Below, piece by piece: positions 41,959-51,134 of a DNA stretch of 52,779 nucleotides. Location: the NCBI GenBank assembly GCA_964475205.1, contig CAYYVQ010000014.1, positions 1 to 52,779 of the forward strand, in the 5' to 3' direction. The translations under genes and the position numbers were made by a program. Position 1 is the stretch's first letter. Each line of letters begins with the position of its first letter. This DNA comes from CAYSRM01 sp964475205. Its GTDB lineage: Bacteria > Verrucomicrobiota > Kiritimatiellia > UBA8416 > CAYSRM01. Under the pieces are notes generated by a model. It did no database searches. It saw nothing but the letters and a program-made list of their open reading frames with translations, and had not been told where the DNA came from.

Positions 41959-42624
41959 CTAAACCAGCTCCACGTGTGTGCCGGCCCATTTTTCGCCGAT
42001 CCTCTGCTTCCTGTAGCCCCAGATTTGACCGCCTGCTATCCATGGCACGACCGGCAACAGGAGGGGGAGGTTTCGTTTGAAAGACTGCGATAGCGATGGC
42101 GGCATGCCGTCGGGGCCAACAGCCTTGATGCCGGTTATCATTTTGCCGATGCTGCGCCCCGTGCCTGCGTCTTTGAAGAGAACGTAAATTAGAATGAACG
42201 CCTGGAGAAAACCTGTCGAAACGGAGTTTTGTCCTTTTCCAAAAGTCTGAAAAAGCATTGACACGAAAATGGGAATAATTATTGCGTCGATACCCCAACC
42301 TATGGTTCGCCGCTTTGCCAGGGAGCGATATGCGTATTGCGCCTCGGATCCTGTAACTGCAAGCTCTTTTTCCTTCAGCAATGAGCTTAGCGAAAGAATA
42401 ATCAGGAGAGCGCCGGCTGGCAGAAGAATCATTGTTCCGACGAATCCAATGTGTGATGCATAAGTTGTCAGAGGCGCCACAGCATCATTTTCTTCAAGCC
42501 CTTGGAGGCTTTGAATTCCGGCTACATGATTCATGGCTACCCCAATGGCGACGGCAGTGCCGAGATGGGCGATAACGAGCGCTATTCCCAATACATAGCC
42601 TAATCTTTTCAAGTTAATCATCAT
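41959..42624 (-). CDS. RDD-family membrane protein
   Basis: A 221-residue protein with four or five hydrophobic segments. The C-terminal half is an RDD domain: AKRRTIGWGIDAIIIPIFVSM carries the Arg-Asp pair and GTGRSIGKMITGIKAV is the typical second motif. The N-terminal part is a separate two-helix unit (GYVLGIALVIAHLG). ATG at 42624 is chosen because the open frame upstream of it is polar and lacks support. RDD proteins are inner-membrane proteins of poorly known role, some linked to ion transport. It is cotranscribed with prmA. Confidence 0.8.
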   Translation of the reverse strand: MMINLKRLGYVLGIALVIAHLGTAVAIGVAMNHVAGIQSLQGLEENDAVAPLTTYASHIGFVGTMILLPAGALLIILSLSSLLKEKELAVTGSEAQYAYRSLAKRRTIGWGIDAIIIPIFVSMLFQTFGKGQNSVSTGFLQAFILIYVLFKDAGTGRSIGKMITGIKAVGPDGMPPSLSQSFKRNLPLLLPVVPWIAGGQIWGYRKQRIGEKWAGTHVELV

Positions 42625-42693
42625 AATAAAAGTATCCCGACCATGTTTATTGATACTGTATTTTTGTGGTTTGGTCAAAGGCAGTTTGTTCTG

Positions 42694-42748
42694 GATGCTG
42701 GATGCTGGATGCTGGATGCTGGGTTCTGGATGCTGGATGCTGGATAAA
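42694..42748. repeat. Short tandem repeat, ATGCTGG units
   Basis: Seven or so copies of the 7-base unit GGATGCT (TGGATGC phase), with one variant GGGTTCT, form a perfect-looking microsatellite directly upstream of the RDD gene. It is not coding and probably belongs to the same junk-rich spacer as the 196-bp repeats. Confidence 0.8.
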
Positions 42749-42779
42749 CTTTGTCATAGCTTCTGTTCCCTTCCAGTAT

Positions 42780-43375
42780 CCAAGCTGCTGCCCTTTCGCG
42801 AGTTTCGTAGTTTAAACTCTTCTTCTTTTCTTATGTTTTTCTCTTCTATTCGCGAGCAATTCGCAAAATTCGCGGTTTCCATCTTTTCTTTTTTCTTCCT
42901 CTTCTCTTGCTCATTGAACATTCCGTGTTGGATATTGAATATTCTCTTCCCTCTCCTCTTCCTCTCTGTCTTCCTATCTTGTTCTCACGCCCGGCGTCCC
43001 CGCCTCAAGAGCCCAAGACCGCAAAGAAGAAGGGGCGAGAAACCTTAGCGTCATTTAGCGAATTTCGTAGTTAACCTCTTCTCTTCTCTATTCTTCTCTA
43101 CTTTGCTCATTGAACATTCCGTGTTGGATATTGAATATTCTCTTCCCTCTCCTCTTCCTCTCTGTCTTCCTATCTTGTTCTCACGCCCGGCGTCCCCGCC
43201 TCAAGAGCCCAAGACCGCAAAGAAGAAGGGGCGAGAAACCTTAGCGTCATTTAGCGAATTTCGTAGTTAAACTCTTCTATTCTCTTCTCTACTCTACTTT
43301 GCTCATTGAACATTCCGTGTTGGATATTGAATATTCTCTTCCCTATCTATTACATCCCACCTCCTACCTCCCACA
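42780..43375. repeat. 196-bp tandem repeats, pyrimidine-rich
   Basis: The phrase TTGCTCATTGAACATTCCG starts at 42907, 43103 and 43299, an exact 196-base period. Each unit contains CTCACGCCCGGCGTCCCCG, a CTCTTC-rich tract, and the phrase GCGAATTTCGTAGTTAA. The last unit is truncated. Inverted, degenerate copies lie at 24.6-25.0 kb. Open frames through it look like translated low-complexity DNA. Confidence 0.88.
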
Positions 43376-43508
43376 TTCTCCGTCTCCCTTCCTCTTATGT
43401 AAAAAAATATCAGGAATTGTTATTGACGCCGGGCGATAGCTTGCAAGTTGGACGGCTATTAATTATGCTTGCCGCTTGTTGAATTAGCCTGGATTATTCA
43501 CAGCAAGG

Positions 43509-43610
43509 AAATTTAACCACGGATAACACTGATTACACGGATAAAGTATAAGAATGATGGATATAAAACAAAAATCCGTGTTATCAGTGCAATCAGTGGT
43601 AAAAAAATAT
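43509..43610. repeat. Imperfect inverted repeat (ACCACGGATAACACTGAT family)
   Basis: The arm TTAACCACGGATAACACTGA is followed, after a spacer, by an arm whose complement reads TTTACCACTGATTGCACTGA, about three quarters matching over 33 bases. Sequences of this kind are dispersed widely in bacterial genomes. The rest of 43376-43677 shows no gene; GGGAG near 43662 serves the next ATG. Confidence 0.65.
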
Positions 43611-43677
43611 CAGCAAACGACTTGTATATTATTTCGAAAAGTTGATGAATAGATCAGGTTAGGGAGCTCGGTAAAGC

Positions 43678-45936
43678 ATGAATTATCAAGTATTGGAAAA
43701 TTTTCCCGCTCTCGGTAAAGAAGCGGCTTTTTCGTTTCTTGACTGGATTCAGAAGAACCCGGAAGGGGTAGCGTCGTTGCCTACCGGTAAAACACCGGAA
43801 TATTTCATAAAATGGGTAAAAAACATTCTTGCCGACTGGAACTCCAAAGCCGTCCAGAAGATGCTGGGTGAAGCCGGTTTAAAGAAGGACCTAAAACCTG
43901 ATATGAGGGGCCTTCGTTTCGTTCAGATGGATGAGTTCTATCCGATTGAACCTCAGCAGCACAACAGCTTCTGTTATTATGTTCGTAATTTTTATATAGA
44001 CGGGTTCGGGCTTGATCCCCGTAAAGCCATGGTTATTGATTGCTCAAAACTGGGTCTTCATGCGAATCAGACGCTTAAGCAGGTATGGCCGGATTCGCGG
44101 GTGGATCTAGACTTGCGCCATCGCGCGCCTCAAAGCCAGCTTGAGGAAGAACAGAAAGCGGTGATTCACAGGATTGACCAATGGTGCCAGGAGTACGAGG
44201 ACCGGATAAGGGCCATGGGCGGCATAGGCTTTTTCCTGGGCGGCATAGGTCCTGACGGGCATATCGCGTTTAACATCCGTGGGACCGATCATCATTCTAC
44301 GACCCGGCTTGTGCCGATTAATTATGAAACTCAGGCTGCGGCCGCAGGCGACCTTGGCGGAATGGAAATAGCTCGAAACCGGCTGGTTATAACTATCGGG
44401 TTGGAGACTATAACTTTCAACCCTGACTGTCGCGCAATTATTATGGCGGCGGGTGAAGCCAAAGCAGGTGTAGTTGCAGACGCGGTGGAATCGCAGACTG
44501 ATTCCCTTTATCCGGCTACAGCATTGCGTAAGCTGCCGCACAGTATTTTTTATCTGACGAAAGGGGCCGCTTCGGAGATCAGGCAAGCGCGCGTGGAGAC
44601 TTTCAGTTCCGGTCATCCGGACCAGGAGTCCGTGCGGCGGGGGATTATAGATGTGGCGCTGGCGGCAAACAAGCGAGTGACAGAAGTTACCAGAGATGAT
44701 CTGGCAACGGACATAATAGGAGCTGAACTATTGAAAGTTCCACGCCTGGACCTTGCGGCGGAAAAGGACCAGACGCATCGACACCTTATCGATGCTTTGG
44801 AAAAGGGCGCGGCGCCCGCTCAAAACAGGACATTCCTGCACACCGAACCGCATCACGACGACATCATGCTCGGATATCTGCCTGCGGTTGTGCGTAATAT
44901 AAGAGAGGCGACCAACAGGCATTACTTCATGACGTTGACCAGCGGCTTCACTTCCGTGACCAACCAATACATGCAGCGTCAGTTATCAAACCTTGATGCA
45001 TTCCTGCAGTCTGATGATTTCCGCGTGCTCGAAGATGAGGATTACTTCAACCCGGAAAGCCAGGAGAATCGAAACAGGGATGTGTGGCAATATCTTGATG
45101 GCGTTGCCGCCGGTGAAGATCGGATGTGCGCGGAAGGAGCCGCAAGGAGGCTTTTTCGCAGTCTTAAAGAAATATACGCTGGCCAGTCGCAGTCCGCAAT
45201 ACATGAGGAGCTTCAGGTTCTGATTGAATACCTGGCCGTTGCATACCCGGGCAAGAAAGATACCGACACTATGCAGAAGCTCAAGGGCATGTGCCGCGAA
45301 TGGGAAGCCGAGTGCCTCTGGGGTTATTTCGGCTGGCAATGCGCAAATGTGATGCATGAACGCCTTGGGTTTTATACAGGCGATATATTTACGGGGGAAC
45401 CTCACAGTCAGAGAGATGTCGAACCAATTTTAAAGAAGATGCGCGAGCTGAATCCTGATGTCATCTCTGTTGCGCTAGACCCGGAAGGCAGTGGACCTGA
45501 CACCCATTACAAGGTTATGCAGGCCATACACACCGCAATCGATGCGTACGAACCTAACGCAAAGGATTCGGATCTTCGTATATGGGGATACCGCAATGTG
45601 TGGTACCGGTTCCATCCGGCCGAGATGAATATGTGCGTTCCGGTATCTTTGAACATGTTTGCTATTATGCACAATGCATTCATGAACACCTTTATATCGC
45701 AGCGTGAAGCTTCCTTTCCCAGCTACCAGTACGACGGGCCATTCAGCCGGCTGGCACAGAAGATACAGGTTGAGCAATACCACATGCTCAAGACCTGCCT
45801 GGGCAGGGAATGGTTTCATGATCACCCGAATGCAATGATACGCGCTACTCGCGGTCTGGTCTTTATGAAAGAAATGGATGTTGAGGAGTTCTACCAACAC
45901 AGCCGGAACCTGCGCCAGGCGGCCGAAGATATATAA
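43678..45936 (+). CDS. Glucosamine-6-phosphate deaminase fused to PIG-L/LmbE-like deacetylase domain
   Basis: A 752-residue two-domain enzyme. The N-terminal part is NagB-like: SLPTGKTP for phosphate binding, VQMDEFYP, and GGIGPDGHIAFN, the catalytic block of glucosamine-6-phosphate deaminase. The C-terminal part (about 380-750) is LmbE/PIG-L-like, with HTEPHHDDIMLGYLP giving the zinc HxDD motif. Similar fused proteins in Bacteroidetes are annotated as glucosamine-6-phosphate deaminases. The deacetylase-like half could act on an N-acetylated amino sugar before deamination (inference). It is not in an operon here and converges on the aldolase gene, with stops 13 bases apart. Confidence 0.85.
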   Translation: MNYQVLENFPALGKEAAFSFLDWIQKNPEGVASLPTGKTPEYFIKWVKNILADWNSKAVQKMLGEAGLKKDLKPDMRGLRFVQMDEFYPIEPQQHNSFCYYVRNFYIDGFGLDPRKAMVIDCSKLGLHANQTLKQVWPDSRVDLDLRHRAPQSQLEEEQKAVIHRIDQWCQEYEDRIRAMGGIGFFLGGIGPDGHIAFNIRGTDHHSTTRLVPINYETQAAAAGDLGGMEIARNRLVITIGLETITFNPDCRAIIMAAGEAKAGVVADAVESQTDSLYPATALRKLPHSIFYLTKGAASEIRQARVETFSSGHPDQESVRRGIIDVALAANKRVTEVTRDDLATDIIGAELLKVPRLDLAAEKDQTHRHLIDALEKGAAPAQNRTFLHTEPHHDDIMLGYLPAVVRNIREATNRHYFMTLTSGFTSVTNQYMQRQLSNLDAFLQSDDFRVLEDEDYFNPESQENRNRDVWQYLDGVAAGEDRMCAEGAARRLFRSLKEIYAGQSQSAIHEELQVLIEYLAVAYPGKKDTDTMQKLKGMCREWEAECLWGYFGWQCANVMHERLGFYTGDIFTGEPHSQRDVEPILKKMRELNPDVISVALDPEGSGPDTHYKVMQAIHTAIDAYEPNAKDSDLRIWGYRNVWYRFHPAEMNMCVPVSLNMFAIMHNAFMNTFISQREASFPSYQYDGPFSRLAQKIQVEQYHMLKTCLGREWFHDHPNAMIRATRGLVFMKEMDVEEFYQHSRNLRQAAEDI

Positions 45937-45949
45937 AATCTATGCGGGT

Positions 45950-47017
45950 TCAGATCTGATTGTTGCGGTAAACTTCGGCTTCCCAGTTTTCGATATATGC
46001 TCGAATGGATTCGCTCAGGTAGTTGATGCCTCCAAAAGCCGCGCTCAACTGCCTGACCAGCGCCGCGTCCTTTGCAACGTCCATGGCGAGGCCGGCTCTC
46101 TTTTCGGTATTGCCAAGCGCGAATACGGCATTTTCCTGCGCAATAATGCGAGGCGGCCGGTTGTAACGGCTGATAAAGGCGTCAACATTTTCTCTGGAAA
46201 CGGGGCCTCTTAAAGGGAAAGATTCCGCGTAAAGAATATGGTCCGGCGAGACAGGGCCTTCGGCCGGATCAAAATAACCTGACGCGCAGATAACCGGGGG
46301 TTCTTTTCCGGAAAGAATTTCACGGATCTGATCTGTTGCCTTCTTCACATACTCTTTTTCAGGAGGCGCTGCTACGTTCAATTCAGCGCTTATGCCTTTC
46401 TCTTTGTATTCGTTGGATAGTCGCTGAAAGATTTCAGCGTACAGGGACCGGACGCGTTCGGCTGTGTCGGCAGCCACAAAAACTCCATGATTCTTGAGAA
46501 AGATCAGTTCAGGGTTTGTGCCATGCTCCTTATGATAGTCGGCTATCCTGCCTCTGACGGCCATGCACAGTTCATAACCCGGGTCAATGTATTCCATCCA
46601 TAACGCTTCCGGGAAAAGACGCTGGCAAGCTGAAGCGGCGTTGATTGAACAGGTCATCCCGTTTACAAGCGCCGGATGGGTATGCATTACATAGTTAGTT
46701 TCCAGGAGATTGTGAAGCGATGCTTCAACTGACGGCCTTCGAGGATCGTCAGAGATCTTTGCGCTGGTCATCTTCTCGAGAAGAAACGCATCTCTCTGAG
46801 CAGGTTCTGAAGGAGGTTCTGTTGTGTAGAGCTCTGATATTGCTGACCGGTCAAGAGCCAGAAAATCTTCGGCGCTGATGTCTTTAAGCGTAGTTCCAGA
46901 GGGCTTTACCCATATCGTCTTGCTGTCTTTGGCCGAGGAATTCCCTCCGCCTCCCATAACGAATTCATCTGTTCCGCATTCATGAGAGAGGCGCGTGATT
47001 TCATCCAGAATTTTCAT
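45950..47017 (-). CDS. Class II aldolase (RhaD/bifunctional-aldolase-like)
   Basis: A 355-residue class II aldolase/adducin-family protein. The zinc His cluster is visible in NYVMHTHPALVNGMTC and in LFLKNHGVFVAAD-like IFLKNHGVFVAA; Gly-rich MGGGGNSSAKD and VKPSGTTLKDI bind the phosphate. The C-terminal tail (NAVFALGNTEKRAGLAMDVAKDA, NYLSESIRAYIENWEAE) matches the inter-domain linker of bifunctional rhamnulose-1-phosphate aldolase/dehydrogenase enzymes, but the dehydrogenase half is absent and is supplied by a separate SDR gene in the operon. It is the last gene. The substrate is probably a deoxy-sugar or polyol phosphate. Confidence 0.83.
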   Translation of the reverse strand: MKILDEITRLSHECGTDEFVMGGGGNSSAKDSKTIWVKPSGTTLKDISAEDFLALDRSAISELYTTEPPSEPAQRDAFLLEKMTSAKISDDPRRPSVEASLHNLLETNYVMHTHPALVNGMTCSINAASACQRLFPEALWMEYIDPGYELCMAVRGRIADYHKEHGTNPELIFLKNHGVFVAADTAERVRSLYAEIFQRLSNEYKEKGISAELNVAAPPEKEYVKKATDQIREILSGKEPPVICASGYFDPAEGPVSPDHILYAESFPLRGPVSRENVDAFISRYNRPPRIIAQENAVFALGNTEKRAGLAMDVAKDAALVRQLSAAFGGINYLSESIRAYIENWEAEVYRNNQI

Positions 47018-47021
47018 AAAA

Positions 47022-48722
47022 CTACTCCGTGTCGGTTAACTTCAATAATTCATCCTCGGCTGATTTTGTCCATATTCCGTTCTTCAGTTTATCAGCTACA
47101 GAAGAGTATTGCTCTTCAATATTGGAAAGCGGAGTAAGCGGCATTTCTGAAAGAGACGGATAAACGACAATCTTTCCGGGCAGTTCCCGCTTCTCAACGG
47201 CCTGCAGCCCGTCCATGGCGCCGGCCATTCCGCTTACCGCGTCCACGGACAAATTTGTGTCGAGCTGACCGGATGTCACTTTTTCCAGAACTATCTGCAT
47301 GTCCGCCAATGTGGATCCGCTTGTGCCGAAAAGGTAGCATTGGTTGCTTATGTACTTGTCCATATCAATTTCGTGTTTAACCGATGCGGGAATTCCGGCG
47401 AATACATTGATAAGCGCGCCCGGAGCGCTGTCGGCTACTGCCTGTGCGACAAGCTCACCGACTGGAGCCATAATAACGGTATAACTGAAGGGGCCATGGA
47501 CATCGTCTTTCTGCGGGTTGACAAGGTCCAACGCCACATCGTTCTTTTTCATAGGCAATTCAGCTTTGCGGGCAAGCGCTTCCAGCCGAGAGTCGTCGAA
47601 GTCTGTTGCGGTTATGGAAAGATTTTTCTTATCCGAGCAGATAAGGCGGATTGTATGCATCTGACCCATAGGTCCGGCAGCGCCCATCACCAGAACCTTG
47701 TCGTCATCTCTCACTTCGCCATCGGCTGGAATGCCCGCATAGCTTTCAGAGGCATTGGCGCCGGTGGAGCCGATCCAGCGTGTGGGTCCGTAATGAATTC
47801 TACCGACGCCGACGGAAACAGGCCGTCCAAGGGTATGACCGCCCAATACAACGTTGATCAATCCGCCAGCCGCCAGTTTATCGCCGGCCGTTTCAAGTTT
47901 ATCGGGGTTGTGCCCGAAATAGACGATGTCATCAAAGCTCTCGTCTGCCAGTTGGTCGAGATTTACTGATGCAACATTGCTGCAGCCGAGGTTACGGATT
48001 GATTGGAGTTGTCCATCATTGGCGCAACATGCGGAAATTGAAGATGGCGGATGGCCCTGACGCAGTGAATCTTTAAGTCCTTCGATAGAATGAGCCGGGT
48101 CGGCAATAACCAGCAGTCTGCCATTTTCAAGAATATGGTTTCTGTCGGAAGTGATATAGGAATTTTCCACACAGGCCCATGGTTCCACGAGCCCAACAGC
48201 CGAAGCGCTCAGGGAATTGTCGACTTCGATAAGCATGCTTGAATTGCTTTCAGGGTCTACTATCACCCGTTCGTCCATAATCACATACTGTTGCAGCGCG
48301 CCCTCGAAATTGTATCCGAACGCTGAATTCGAGCTTTCGGTTTTGAGCCACCGGTAATCGGTCTGGATCAGGGCTCTTTGTCCGACCCGGCTCTTAACCA
48401 CACGTTTTCCTGTCGCGACGACTGTGCATACCGCTTCGTGACCGGGCACGGTAGGCATACTTCCGGGTTTATAGGAAGGGATTTCAGATAGGGCGCCTTT
48501 ATCTATTCCGGAAACTACTTCAGCCTTGCGCGGATGGTTGGAGAATTGTTTGAGCAGCTTCAGGTCGGAAAAACATACTCCTACTGCGTCAATTCTGGCC
48601 AGGATCTGGTATGGACCCGGGTTCGCAACGGGTTTGTCCGTGGTTAGCTCCAGCTTCTCGGGACCGGTAAGCTGTATTGCGCTTTGTTTCTGCGGGTATG
48701 ACATATTGTCAGCCTGTTTCAT
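47022..48722 (-). CDS. Long-form zinc-binding alcohol dehydrogenase-like protein (MDR)
   Basis: A 566-residue member of the medium-chain dehydrogenase superfamily, far longer than the usual 340-360. The catalytic domain has C50 (GVCFSDLKLL) and H95-E96 (VPGHEAV) as zinc ligands. Two Rossmann-like segments follow: GRLLVIADPAHSIEGL (about 201-300) is degenerate, and DDKVLVMGAAGPMGQMHTIR (about 341-480) is intact. No four-Cys structural zinc lobe is seen. It oxidises a sugar, polyol or related alcohol (inference). It sits between the SDR and aldolase genes and ends 4 bases before the aldolase begins. Confidence 0.8.
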   Translation of the reverse strand: MKQADNMSYPQKQSAIQLTGPEKLELTTDKPVANPGPYQILARIDAVGVCFSDLKLLKQFSNHPRKAEVVSGIDKGALSEIPSYKPGSMPTVPGHEAVCTVVATGKRVVKSRVGQRALIQTDYRWLKTESSNSAFGYNFEGALQQYVIMDERVIVDPESNSSMLIEVDNSLSASAVGLVEPWACVENSYITSDRNHILENGRLLVIADPAHSIEGLKDSLRQGHPPSSISACCANDGQLQSIRNLGCSNVASVNLDQLADESFDDIVYFGHNPDKLETAGDKLAAGGLINVVLGGHTLGRPVSVGVGRIHYGPTRWIGSTGANASESYAGIPADGEVRDDDKVLVMGAAGPMGQMHTIRLICSDKKNLSITATDFDDSRLEALARKAELPMKKNDVALDLVNPQKDDVHGPFSYTVIMAPVGELVAQAVADSAPGALINVFAGIPASVKHEIDMDKYISNQCYLFGTSGSTLADMQIVLEKVTSGQLDTNLSVDAVSGMAGAMDGLQAVEKRELPGKIVVYPSLSEMPLTPLSNIEEQYSSVADKLKNGIWTKSAEDELLKLTDTE

Positions 48723-48744
48723 TTCATCTCTATTGGCAGCGCCG

Positions 48745-49830
48745 CTACTTGAGCATTACCTGACCGCCTGTTACCGGGATGGCCTGACCGGTTTCATATT
48801 GTTGTTCCATCAGGTAATATAAGGCTTTCATCACATCTTCAGTTCTGCATCCCCGGCCCATGGGTATTTTCTTTTCATAAGCGCGCCTGACGTCTTCGAT
48901 CGTTTTTGCGCCGGGAACTTTTCCTGTGCTCAGGTATTGTACAAAGAGCCCGGCTTCAGGATCAGACCACAGCGGACCGTCAAAGAAGTTGCCCGGACAT
49001 ATGGCGTTGACCTTGATTCCGTCTTCAATAAGTTCCATGGCAAAGGACTGAACGAGTCCGATTGCCCCGAACTTGCTGCCGGCATAAGCGGCGTTACGGT
49101 TTGATCCGGCCAGGCCTGACTTGGAATTGATCTGTATGATATCGCTAGTGTATTCGCTGTTTGCGGAATGCTGCAGGGACAGAATATGCGCCGTTGCCTT
49201 GACCATCAGGAAGAAGCCCCGGTAATTAACTGAGGTGACGAAATCAAAATCCTTTTCCGTCTGTGTTTTTACGCTTCCGGCTTTCAAAACTCCCGCATTA
49301 GACACAAGCATGTCGAGGCCTCCGTAATGCTTCACAACATTTTGTATGGCCAGTCCGGTGGATTGAGAATCGGTTACATTTATTGCAACGGCAAACGCGC
49401 TATCCTTACCGTATGTCTGTTTTAAATCTTCAGCGGCTTTTCGGGCGCCTTCTTCGTTGATATCAGCCATAACGACCCTTGCGCCTTCGGCGGCAAGATC
49501 ACTGGCGATCTCCAATCCAAATCCCTGAGCCGCCCCGGTTACCAGGGCGATTTTGCCCATCGCTCTTCCGCCGCCGGTCAGGTCGACAGGCAGAACAGAA
49601 AACAGTCCGATGTCATTTACATGCACTGCTTTGATCTCATCTCTCTGTGCGGTTACGAGTTCTGATAATTTTGCGGCAATGGCTGCCGGTGAATTGTCGC
49701 CGGAAAGCGTTACAGGTGGATATTGAGTTACCGTTTGAGGTTCGGGTTCAAAGCGAATGCCGGGCAATCGGCCATTCTTGCCCAGAAGTCCTCTCAATAA
49801 AGGGGCGATTGTAAAAACTTTTTCATTCAT
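48745..49830 (-). CDS. Short-chain dehydrogenase/reductase with N-terminal extension
   Basis: A 361-residue protein. Residues 91-361 are a classical SDR: VTGAAQGFGLEI for NAD(P), LVSNAGVLKAG, and YAGSKFGAIGL containing the catalytic Tyr and Lys. The 90-residue N-terminal extension has no clear domain but ends in AVHVNDIGLFSVLP, like the linker before the SDR half of bifunctional rhamnulose-1-phosphate aldolase/dehydrogenases. Together with the aldolase two genes downstream it looks like the two halves of that enzyme separated. Its ATG overlaps the PHP-domain stop by eight bases. It is probably a sorbitol-6-phosphate- or lactaldehyde-type dehydrogenase. Confidence 0.83.
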   Translation of the reverse strand: MNEKVFTIAPLLRGLLGKNGRLPGIRFEPEPQTVTQYPPVTLSGDNSPAAIAAKLSELVTAQRDEIKAVHVNDIGLFSVLPVDLTGGGRAMGKIALVTGAAQGFGLEIASDLAAEGARVVMADINEEGARKAAEDLKQTYGKDSAFAVAINVTDSQSTGLAIQNVVKHYGGLDMLVSNAGVLKAGSVKTQTEKDFDFVTSVNYRGFFLMVKATAHILSLQHSANSEYTSDIIQINSKSGLAGSNRNAAYAGSKFGAIGLVQSFAMELIEDGIKVNAICPGNFFDGPLWSDPEAGLFVQYLSTGKVPGAKTIEDVRRAYEKKIPMGRGCRTEDVMKALYYLMEQQYETGQAIPVTGGQVMLK

Positions 49831-51058
49831 ATTCCGCCAGGCGCCTTTCGATTATATCTTTCCCGATTCCGCTCAAGTCGCGTATACAATCCTCGATATT
49901 GCCATATTCCGGATTCAGGCTGCCGTTTTTGTCGGTAAACCCGCACTTACCCTGTAGATTCATAGACTGATGCGCGGCAATAATGCAAGCGCCTTCGCGG
50001 AATATCCGGTTGATTTCATCAGGAATTTTCTGTCCGTCGCTGCAGTCAGGTTCAAGAGGCAACAGTTTCGGCGAATTATGTTCGGTCCCGGCAACTGCTG
50101 CGATGCCGGCTTCCCGGATGGCAGGGACGTATTCCATCAGAACTTCTTTACTGTTGCGGACAGGTATGAATTCCACCATGCGTATGCCCTGTTCCTGCAG
50201 CCGCTCAATAAGTCCGGATACGGGTGTTTCGTATTCCGTTCGCTGCGACGCTCCATCCGCGAGGACCGGATAGCAGACAATGCCGCCGGTTTCGAGAATA
50301 AGTTCCCTGGCCTGATCCGGCCTTACAAATGTTTCCTCCACAAAACAAGGCTTTCCGGCTTTCATCAGATGACTGCGAATGGTTCCCTGCAGCGCGCATG
50401 GATCATCAGAGCTTTCATTGCAATAATCGCCGAAAACTTTCGAAAGACTTTCTGCTCTCTGTTCGAGGGGAACCTGCTCAAAGACAGCCTCCTGGAATGC
50501 TTGAGCGATATGCCGTTCCTGCAGAACAATGCTTTCCACGTTCACCCGGTAGCGCTGTTGGAGCCGACCGATAATCTTTTCGGCTGACAATTCCACGGGG
50601 ATTCCTTTGCGGGCGAAAAAAGACGACAATTTGTCGGTCATCTGCCGCATTCGTTCCGAGTCGTTACGGCGGATGATCTTGATCAATTCATCACCCCTGG
50701 GCGACATGGGATTGAAATCCGTTAAGCCTTTTCCGCATATATATAATTTTCCGGGATTTGCCGGGTCGTTAATCCTGATGCCCTTATCAAGCAATTCCTT
50801 GTCCCGCGCGATAATCTCCATGCCGAAAAGCGGGAATACCCTGTGTTCTTTCGCAAGCTTTCTGAATCGTTCGTAGATGGAAAAATCATAGTAGTTGCCC
50901 GCTCCGAGAACCCTGATATCCTGTTCTGAGGCAAGGCGCATTGCGTGGGCGACCGATTCAAATGCGCTGAAGTTGGGAGGCAGGTGAATGTGCGTATTTA
51001 CGCCGCTGCGTTCCCAGTTGGGCGCGGACTTTTTATTAATCTGGCTGGAAAAAATCAT
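49823..51058 (-). CDS. PHP-domain-like metallohydrolase
   Basis: A 411-residue protein whose N-terminus (VNTHIHLPPNFSAFESVAHA) begins a PHP/amidohydrolase-like TIM barrel with an HxH pair. FPLFGMEIIARD, VEFIPVRNSK and VAGTEHNSPKLLP supply further candidate metal ligands, including the terminal Glu-His. A long insertion (about residues 90-240) follows the first strands. No experimentally studied homologue is recognised. It opens a four-gene operon with the SDR, MDR and aldolase genes, so a phosphatase or hydrolase step in the same sugar pathway is likely (inference). The ATG at 51058 is divergent from the Gfo/Idh gene across 76 bases. Confidence 0.7.
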   Translation of the reverse strand: MIFSSQINKKSAPNWERSGVNTHIHLPPNFSAFESVAHAMRLASEQDIRVLGAGNYYDFSIYERFRKLAKEHRVFPLFGMEIIARDKELLDKGIRINDPANPGKLYICGKGLTDFNPMSPRGDELIKIIRRNDSERMRQMTDKLSSFFARKGIPVELSAEKIIGRLQQRYRVNVESIVLQERHIAQAFQEAVFEQVPLEQRAESLSKVFGDYCNESSDDPCALQGTIRSHLMKAGKPCFVEETFVRPDQARELILETGGIVCYPVLADGASQRTEYETPVSGLIERLQEQGIRMVEFIPVRNSKEVLMEYVPAIREAGIAAVAGTEHNSPKLLPLEPDCSDGQKIPDEINRIFREGACIIAAHQSMNLQGKCGFTDKNGSLNPEYGNIEDCIRDLSGIGKDIIERRLAEYE

Positions 51059-51134
51059 GAAGTATGGAACAATAGACCGGTTTATGCCGCGGATCAAGAA
51101 GGAATAGCGACGGGCAACGGAAAAGGGGGAGCAA

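Noticed and set aside
42650..43048. 132-codon open frame over the pyrimidine-rich repeats
   Set aside because: It translates low-complexity repeat DNA (Phe/Ser/Leu-rich, no ribosome site) and crosses the 7-base microsatellite and the 196-bp units.
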